Part shown: positions 52,865-58,524 of the stretch, piece after piece
How the letters are laid out: every line of letters begins with the position of its first letter
How positions within the stretch are numbered: the stretch's first letter is position 1
NCBI GenBank assembly: GCA_029247265.1
Contig: JAQWLN010000003.1
Coordinates: 1-58,524 of the forward strand
Direction: 5' to 3'
Source of the DNA: Fuerstiella sp.
GTDB taxonomy: Bacteria > Planctomycetota > Planctomycetia > Planctomycetales > Planctomycetaceae
Length of the DNA: 58,524 bases
Made by a program: the position numbers and the translations under genes
Notes under the pieces: model-generated
Databases searched by the model: none
Seen by the model: only the letters and a program-made list of their open reading frames with translations
Told to the model about the DNA's origin: nothing

Positions 52865-53473
52865 CTACTTCTTGTCTTTTTGAGTCTTGTCAAGAATCTC
52901 GTCTACCAGCCCGTAATCCTTCGACTGAACAGCCGTCAGATAATGATCTCGCTGAGTATCAGCAGCAATCTTTTCGACGGGTTGTCCCGTGTGACCGGCA
53001 AGCATTTCGTTCAGCAGCTCGCGGGTTTCAATGATGTCCTTGGCCTGGATTTCGATGTCCGAAACCTGCCCCCCGACCTGACCGTGCGGTTGATGGATCA
53101 TCATCTTGGAGTGCTTCAGGGCGAAGCGTTTCTTGGCCGTACCGCCGGCAACAAGAATTGCACCGCCGCTGGCCGCCAGTCCCACACAATATGTGGCGAC
53201 ATCGCATTCAATGAACTGCATGATGTCGTAGATTGCTAGGGTGGCCGTCACTGAGCCACCAGGCGAATTTACGTACAGGTGGATGTCCTGATGGCGATTC
53301 TCTGACTGAAGGTACAGCATTTTCATCACGATGAGATTGGCACTGCCATCGTGAATCGGGCCATCCAGAAAGATGATTCGATTATCAAGCAACAGGTCGC
53401 CCACCGTCATCTGACGCTGAGCCTGATAGTCACGAGCCGCCATCGGCGAGTACTCGGAACGCAGATCCTTCAT
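52865..53473 (-). CDS. clpP: ATP-dependent Clp protease proteolytic subunit ClpP (copy 2)
   Basis: A 202-residue ClpP paralogue from ATG 53473, with AGGA eight bases upstream. Its triad is S102 in '[13 protein letters not shown]', H127 in '[13 protein letters not shown]' and D176 in '[11 protein letters not shown]'. All are present, so both paralogues look active. It differs from its neighbour in the nucleophile loop (ASGGA versus ASMGA) and the N-terminal residues. It lies between tig and copy 1, in the order tig, clpP, clpP. The two may form mixed rings as in some other bacteria; this is inference. Confidence 0.95.
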   Translation of the reverse strand: MKDLRSEYSPMAARDYQAQRQMTVGDLLLDNRIIFLDGPIHDGSANLIVMKMLYLQSENRHQDIHLYVNSPGGSVTATLAIYDIMQFIECDVATYCVGLAASGGAILVAGGTAKKRFALKHSKMMIHQPHGQVGGQVSDIEIQAKDIIETRELLNEMLAGHTGQPVEKIAADTQRDHYLTAVQSKDYGLVDEILDKTQKDKK

Positions 53474-53537
53474 GTGTTTTTCCTGTCCTCAGGTGTCTTC
53501 CTGGTTCTTTCCTTTGTGGCGAACCAGGCCATCCGTT

Positions 53538-55025
53538 CTATTCCTTCGGCCCATCGTCAATCAGGTTGGAAACCATATTGCCACAAATTGCAAAGGCCAC
53601 AGACGCTACGTTATCTTCGACCGACGGCTTGCGGTCAACATCTTCAAACGAAGCATTTTCCAGAATGAAGTCGATCGCTTTCCGTTCACGCAATTGAGCT
53701 TCCATGTTGTCGATCATGCCGTTCTTCACCATTCGGGCACGAACACGCCGCAATGGCTCACCACTCTGGAACGACATCATCAGCAGTTCCTGATCGATGT
53801 CCGCCTGTTCACACTCAATGTTTTCCTTGGTGGCAATGCGGTCCAGCACAAAGTGTTCTTTGAGGGCTTTGCGAGTGTTTTCGATCGCGTTCTGACGGAT
53901 TTCGTTTTCGCGGGCAGAAATCTGTTCGCGAGTGAATCCCGCCTGAGTCATCTCAAGAATCTCGCGACGCAATGCGTTTTCCGTCTGCTGTTCGACCAGT
54001 GATTCCGGCAGATCCCAGTCGGCTGATTCCGTGATTTTTGCCAGCACCTGTTCACGAGCCGTCTGACGCTGCTGGTATTCGACCTGCCGCTCCAGAGAAG
54101 CCTTAATTTGCTCGTCCAGTTGCTCCGGCGATTCGCAATCGAACTGGTCCAGGAATTCCTTATCCATCGCAGGCACGACATGTTCGCGGACTTCGTTGAC
54201 CGTGACGGTAACGTCCACCTTTTCGCCGCGCATTTCCACCACCGTGGACTGCAGAGAAATGGTGACTTCCGTCGTCTTTGAGTCACCAGCGGACACGCCG
54301 ACCAGTAATTTGTCGAATTCTTCCGCGACAGCGTCCTGAAATCGCAGAGTCGGACGGAGGCGAATCGGGACTCCCTCGTTCTCCCGAATCTCTTTTCCGT
54401 CGTGCGTAAACTTCATGTCACAAAGCAAAGAATCACCGCTCTCTGCGGCGCGATCGACTTTGCTGGGATTAGAGTATGATTCGATGAATTGCTGCTTGAA
54501 TGCGTTGAATTCTTCGTCAGTCACATCGCCTGACGGTCGATCAATCACAAAGCCCGTGTAATCCGGCACGTCGAATTCCGGACGTACCTCAACGTCAAAC
54601 TCGTATTGGAAGTCGCCTGAATCAGGGATATCCAGACTGTCGACATCAATGTCCGGTTGATTGATCGGATCAATGTCGTTGTCTTCCGACATTTGCTCCA
54701 GGCTCTGCAGCAGCACTTTCTGCTTAACCTGATCTGACAATTCGCTCTTGAAACGCTTCTGCAACAGAGACCGGGGAACGTGCCCCTGTCGAAAGCCGGG
54801 AACTTCGGCCTGTTCAGAAAACTCTTCAAGACACTCGTCTCTCAGAGTTTCAATGTCAGCTTCCGACACAGTCACAGCGACATGCTTGCGACAAGGCCCG
54901 ACAGACTTAACTTCGACGGTCAGGCTCAGCTTGTCCTGATCGGCGGTACCGTCTTCTTCTGGTGCATTTTCGACAGCAGTCGCTGCAGCATCAGATGTAT
55001 CAACATCTTCACCTTCAGCAGTCAT
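53538..55025 (-). CDS. tig: Trigger factor
   Basis: A 495-residue ribosome-associated chaperone from ATG 55025, with AAGGG six bases upstream. It has an acidic N-terminal extension of about 30 residues, then the ribosome-binding domain with 'EVPGFRQGHVPRSLLQKRF' (GFRKGK-like signature), the PPIase-like middle domain around 'RAAESGDSLLCDMKF', and a long helical C-terminal domain. It folds nascent chains at the ribosome exit. It sits upstream of clpP, the order seen in many bacteria. Confidence 0.94.
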   Translation of the reverse strand: MTAEGEDVDTSDAAATAVENAPEEDGTADQDKLSLTVEVKSVGPCRKHVAVTVSEADIETLRDECLEEFSEQAEVPGFRQGHVPRSLLQKRFKSELSDQVKQKVLLQSLEQMSEDNDIDPINQPDIDVDSLDIPDSGDFQYEFDVEVRPEFDVPDYTGFVIDRPSGDVTDEEFNAFKQQFIESYSNPSKVDRAAESGDSLLCDMKFTHDGKEIRENEGVPIRLRPTLRFQDAVAEEFDKLLVGVSAGDSKTTEVTISLQSTVVEMRGEKVDVTVTVNEVREHVVPAMDKEFLDQFDCESPEQLDEQIKASLERQVEYQQRQTAREQVLAKITESADWDLPESLVEQQTENALRREILEMTQAGFTREQISARENEIRQNAIENTRKALKEHFVLDRIATKENIECEQADIDQELLMMSFQSGEPLRRVRARMVKNGMIDNMEAQLRERKAIDFILENASFEDVDRKPSVEDNVASVAFAICGNMVSNLIDDGPKE

Positions 55026-55095
55026 TTCTTACCCTTTGGGGATTTTGACGACCTGCACCCACCGCATGTGGAGGTAAGGTCAGGCCAAAAAAAAG

Positions 55096-55167
<72 letters not shown>

Positions 55168-55977
55168 AAAAGCAACGTTTTGATGACCAAAACGTGTTTC
55201 TGATTGTGAGTATCGGCCCCGCACTTGCCGAAGATCGGGAATTATGGAGGATTCCGGGGCACCGTCAACCGAATCGATGACAATTCAAATCGGAATACCA
55301 AGTACGAGTCCCTGATCATTGCCCGACAGAACGATACTCCTAAATGTGGGCATTCCGGTTGGCGCCCTCAAAACAGGGAAATTCTTGCTGACATCGCCAT
55401 CTCAGTGGGAGTGTTTAGACTGGCAAATCATGGGCCGCACGCTGCGACATCAATTGGATGCCTGCCCCAAATTCTTTGCGAGTTCGATTCATATGCCCAT
55501 CCTGAGGATGGCGGGTGAGGAAGAGGGGGCGGCGCAGTGTGTTGGTTGGTTCGACATAAGGTGAATCACGTAAGTGCTTTACGGCGTTACATTTCCTTGC
55601 GTATTCTTGTTTCGCTCCCGTCAATTGAATAGATCTTTCTTCTTCCGGGTGGCTGCCGTCACGGTCCCTGCTCCATCGACGGGCATTCCGACCAACGGAG
55701 CCTGTTGGCCAGGACCTCTCGCCTTCGCTCTGTCTTGCTGGGCAAACCGTCAATCGCCTCTGGTTCTATGAATTACGAACACCGCAAATAAATCAGGCCA
55801 AACTGCCATTAGCCAATATTCGTAGCTTATTGTGTCTGGCGCGATTGAGTCGAATTCTCTCTTTTGCCACACCTGTTGCTCCATCTGCAGGAAACGTCTC
55901 GGCTTTTTGCGTCCGGCCAACTATCTTCCGACTGTTTCGAGCCGCGCAGAACTGTCATTCGCTGAAGAGAGTCGTCC
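55168..55977. other. Long intergenic region upstream of the glycosyltransferase
   Basis: About 800 bases between tRNA-Gly and the glycosyltransferase. Open frames on both strands show no recognisable domain. It should carry the promoter of the right-end cluster. A minus-strand frame at 55415-55753 has no family resemblance. No strong hairpin was seen. Confidence 0.4.
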
Positions 55978-57084
55978 ATCCGAGTTACATATGTTATTCC
56001 GACACTCGATCAGTCCGGAGCCGAGCGGCAGCTCGCGTTGCTGGCCAGTCGACTGCTGCAATCCGGGATGGATGTCAGTGTCATCGCATTAAATCGTGGT
56101 GGCTTCTACGCACAGGAATTATCACGTGCCGGGGTTCAGGTCGATGTCCTTGGCAAACGATTTCGCTTCGATCCGCTGACATGTTTCCGACTTCGCGAAC
56201 GTTTGCACCAACTGCAGCCGGACATTATTCAGTCGTTTCTGTTTTCCGCGAACAGCTACGTTCGTCTTCCCGGCATCGCGCCAAAGTCGAGCAAAGTGAT
56301 CGTCTCGGAGCGGTGCGTTGATAGCTGGAAGAGCGGTTGGCAACTGAAGGCAGACCGATGGCTGTCCGGACGGATGAGTGCCATGACTGCCAATTCAGAA
56401 AGCGTGGCTGAGTTTTATGCCACCAATGCAGGCGTGCCGCGCGATCTGATGACCGTGATTCCGAATGGGCAGCCAGTGCCTTCGCACGCTGCCGCCCAAC
56501 CGAACGGTCCGACACTTCGCGAGGAAATCGGTCTCGCGGCCGACGCCAGAGTGGTCGGTTTTGTGGGACGCCTTGTCCCTCAGAAATGTCTGGCAGATCT
56601 GGTCTGGGCGATTCAGCTGCTTTATCAGGTGATTGACAACGCCTATTTGGTTCTGGTCGGCGACGGACCGGTCCGAGATCAACTGGCGGAACTGGCACGG
56701 AGTTTCGATTGCCGCGACAGAGTTATCTTTCTCGGGCACCGAACAGATGCTGCTGCCCTGACGAAACAGTTTGACGCGTTCTGTCTGGCGAGTTCGTTCG
56801 AAGGGATGTCGAACAGCCTGATGGAGGCAATGGCAGCAAATGTTCCTGTTGTGGTGAGTGACATCCCCAGCAATCAGGAACTTGTTCAACACGAGCAGAC
56901 GGGCCTGGTCTTTCCTCACGGAGATGGCGCCGCCATGATGAAGTCATTAAAGCGAGTTCTGGAAGACACCGCGCTGGCTGAAAAAATGGGGCGGGCTGCT
57001 CTGAAGTTGATCACAGAACGTCACAGTGTTGAACAAATGGTGCAGCGGCATATCGATCTGTATCAAAAACTATGTTTGTCATGA
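55978..57084 (+). CDS. Glycosyltransferase family 4 (GT-B) protein, start codon unclear
   Basis: The homologous frame begins at 55978 as I-R-V-T-Y-V-I-P-T-L-D-Q-S-G-A-E-R-Q, which is the canonical first beta strand and loop of GT4 enzymes. But that codon is ATC, there is no ATG, GTG or TTG in frame between a TGA at about 55962 and a TTG at 56038, and TTG would drop the first strand. The rest is typical: 'GFVGRLVPQKCLADL', 'YLVLVGDGPVRDQLAEL', 'SSFEGMSNSLMEAMAANVPV' with the conserved E-x7-E and 'SNQELVQHEQTGLV'. It likely transfers a sugar in exopolysaccharide synthesis. Residues run about 368. Confidence 0.82.
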   Translation: MRVTYVIPTLDQSGAERQLALLASRLLQSGMDVSVIALNRGGFYAQELSRAGVQVDVLGKRFRFDPLTCFRLRERLHQLQPDIIQSFLFSANSYVRLPGIAPKSSKVIVSERCVDSWKSGWQLKADRWLSGRMSAMTANSESVAEFYATNAGVPRDLMTVIPNGQPVPSHAAAQPNGPTLREEIGLAADARVVGFVGRLVPQKCLADLVWAIQLLYQVIDNAYLVLVGDGPVRDQLAELARSFDCRDRVIFLGHRTDAAALTKQFDAFCLASSFEGMSNSLMEAMAANVPVVVSDIPSNQELVQHEQTGLVFPHGDGAAMMKSLKRVLEDTALAEKMGRAALKLITERHSVEQMVQRHIDLYQKLCLS

Positions 57085-57223
57085 GGGAACGCTCACAGCG
57101 GTCACCTTGAGTGACGCCGTGGCCACTGCCGCACCGCATTCACTGGTCACCTCAATGGGCAGTGAACGTCGGCTTATGTTGTTCAGAAAACACAATACTA
57201 CTTATTGATCGGGATTCAGCGGC

Positions 57224-58441
57224 GTGTGTGGAATAGCAGGAGCAATCTGGTGGCAATCGGGGAAGCGGGTTTCCGGTGATGTGCTGCGCCTGATGACAGA
57301 CGCGATTCAGCATCGGGGTCCGGACGCAGAAGGCCATCTTCTGATCGATCAGACGGCAGACCGCCGCCCAGGCGTGGCATTGGGGCATCGTCGGCTGTCG
57401 ATCATAGATGTCGCCGGCAGTGCTCAGCCGCTTGGGAACGAAGATGGTTCCGTGCAGATCGTTTTCAACGGCGAAATCTACAATTACCAGGAGCTGAGAA
57501 AGTCCCTGCTGGCGGCCGGTCATAAGTTTCGAACAGAAGGTGACACTGAAGTGATCGTGCACCTGTACGAACAGTACGGTCTGGAGTTCGTTCAGCATCT
57601 GCGCGGCATGTTTGCCTTCGCTCTGTGGGATGCCAACAAACAGCAGCTGGTCGTTGCGCGAGATCGTATGGGGCAGAAGCCTTTTTTCTATCGTCTGGAA
57701 GACGGCCGCTTCGCATTTGCCAGTGAACTGAAGGCCCTGCTGCAGGTGCCGGGTGTTCCTCGGCAGCTCGACAGGCAATCCGTGCTTCGATATCTGACGT
57801 TGCAGTACGTCCCGGCGCCGTACTCGATGCTGCAGGGATTTCGACGTTTGCCTCCTGCATCCATGGCAATTCTGAAGGACGGTGACTTTCGCATCGAACG
57901 CTACTGGTCCCCCCCCTACGACGAACCTGACCTGACGAAGTCTGCCATCGATGACTGGCGCGAAGAGCTGCGCCATGAAATGACGGAAGCTGTGAGTCTT
58001 CGTCTGCGCAGCGACGTGCCATTAGGCGCTTTTCTGTCCGGAGGAATCGATTCCACGATCGTGACCGGCCTGATGCAGCAGCAACTGGATCAGCCGGTAC
58101 AGACGTTTTCGATCGGGTTTCCGGTAGCTGCCTTTGATGAAAGAGCCTACGCGCGCCAGGCTTCGAAAATGCTGGCAACTGATCATCACGAAGCGGTCGT
58201 GGAACCGGACGCCATCAGTATGCTGCCAAAGCTGATCTGGCACTATGATGAACCGTTCAGCGACAGTTCCGCAATCCCAACCATGTATCTGTCGCAGATG
58301 ACTCGTGAGCATGTTACCGTGGCTCTTACTGGCGACGCTGGCGATGAGCTGTTCTGTGGCTACGATCGTTATCGAGCGGTCAGGGTCGCCTCGATGACGG
58401 ATGTTGTTCCTCGCTGGTCGCGACGTATGGCCGCAGCGTGA
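57224..58441 (+). CDS. asnB: Asparagine synthase (glutamine-hydrolysing), interrupted by an in-frame TGA
   Basis: The GTG at 57224 is followed by Cys2 (M-C-G-I-A-G), the class II glutaminase nucleophile. 'HRGPDAEGH' and 'VFNGEIYNYQEL' follow, then the synthetase part with the ATP loop 'GAFLSGGIDSTIV' and 'TGDAGDELFCGYDRY'. TGA at 58439-58441 ends the frame after 'SRRMAAA', yet the same frame stays open to the window end and reads like the family continuation ('LLPGDPRQKTFRRRAKRLLE'), so TGG may have become TGA. Full-length members exceed 600 residues. Next to a glycosyltransferase it may amidate a sugar acid in a polysaccharide cluster. Confidence 0.8.
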   Translation: MCGIAGAIWWQSGKRVSGDVLRLMTDAIQHRGPDAEGHLLIDQTADRRPGVALGHRRLSIIDVAGSAQPLGNEDGSVQIVFNGEIYNYQELRKSLLAAGHKFRTEGDTEVIVHLYEQYGLEFVQHLRGMFAFALWDANKQQLVVARDRMGQKPFFYRLEDGRFAFASELKALLQVPGVPRQLDRQSVLRYLTLQYVPAPYSMLQGFRRLPPASMAILKDGDFRIERYWSPPYDEPDLTKSAIDDWREELRHEMTEAVSLRLRSDVPLGAFLSGGIDSTIVTGLMQQQLDQPVQTFSIGFPVAAFDERAYARQASKMLATDHHEAVVEPDAISMLPKLIWHYDEPFSDSSAIPTMYLSQMTREHVTVALTGDAGDELFCGYDRYRAVRVASMTDVVPRWSRRMAAA

Positions 58442-58524
58442 TCCACACTTCTGCCTGGAGATCCTCGGCAGAAGACGTTCCGTCGTCGAGCCAAACGCCT
58501 GCTGGAAACACTGGGCCAGACGTC

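Noticed and set aside
57907..57914. C8 run in asnB as a possible frameshift
   Set aside because: The frame reads Y-W-S-P-P-Y-D across it and homology continues unchanged.

Overview
The window looks like chromosomal DNA of a planctomycete (phylum Planctomycetota). The evidence is family-level. There is a DUF1501 gene next to a gene with a planctomycete cytochrome C domain plus DUF1549/DUF1553, an SHD1-domain secreted protein, a sulfatase, several Cys-rich secreted proteins of planctomycete type, the futalosine menaquinone route, a split nuo cluster and a long trigger factor. Many genes lack a strong Shine-Dalgarno, which fits the phylum. No taxon below the phylum can be fixed from the sequence alone.

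Layout. Bases 1-6200 hold a left-truncated AhpD-like gene, a frameshifted SHD1 gene, a metallophosphoesterase, an MFS exporter, and a divergent pair: a haem c (DUF3365-type) protein and an Rrf2 regulator with two operator-like palindromes between them. Bases 6200-16000 hold a NatA/NatB-type ABC exporter whose permease is fused to a CPBP protease, mqnA-mqnC, homoserine dehydrogenase, a small Cys-containing protein and a sigma-54 activator. Bases 16700-24400 hold a Tat-exported TIM-barrel protein, a coiled-coil membrane protein, an SDR, unknown secreted proteins, a peroxiredoxin and an NrtS-like/GIY-YIG pair preceded by a dense set of inverted repeats. Bases 24700-34600 hold the DUF1501/DUF1553 pair, a Gln/Pro-rich secreted protein with a clear terminator, and a sulfatase beside an arylsulfotransferase-like gene.

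Bases 34700-45800 are one long minus-strand block: type IIA topoisomerase subunits A and B, then ketosynthase, acyl carrier protein and a CrtI-like FAD oxidoreductase, then nuoI, nuoA, nuoC and nuoD without nuoB. Bases 46400-49840 encode three secreted proteins ending in a strong terminator. Bases 49900-50900 are a decayed IS5-like transposase interrupted by a 104-bp repeat that also occurs near 19.9 kb. Bases 51100-55200 are ribF, two clpP genes, tig and tRNA-Gly. The right end is an exopolysaccharide-type pair, a GT4 glycosyltransferase and an asparagine synthase.

The most interesting items are the ketosynthase/ACP/CrtI-like trio, the 26-bp perfect palindrome and neighbouring inverted repeats upstream of the NrtS-like gene, the paired operators by the Rrf2 gene, the two-copy structured repeat, and several gene lesions (two frameshifted genes, one absent start codon, one in-frame stop) that are either real decay or assembly errors.
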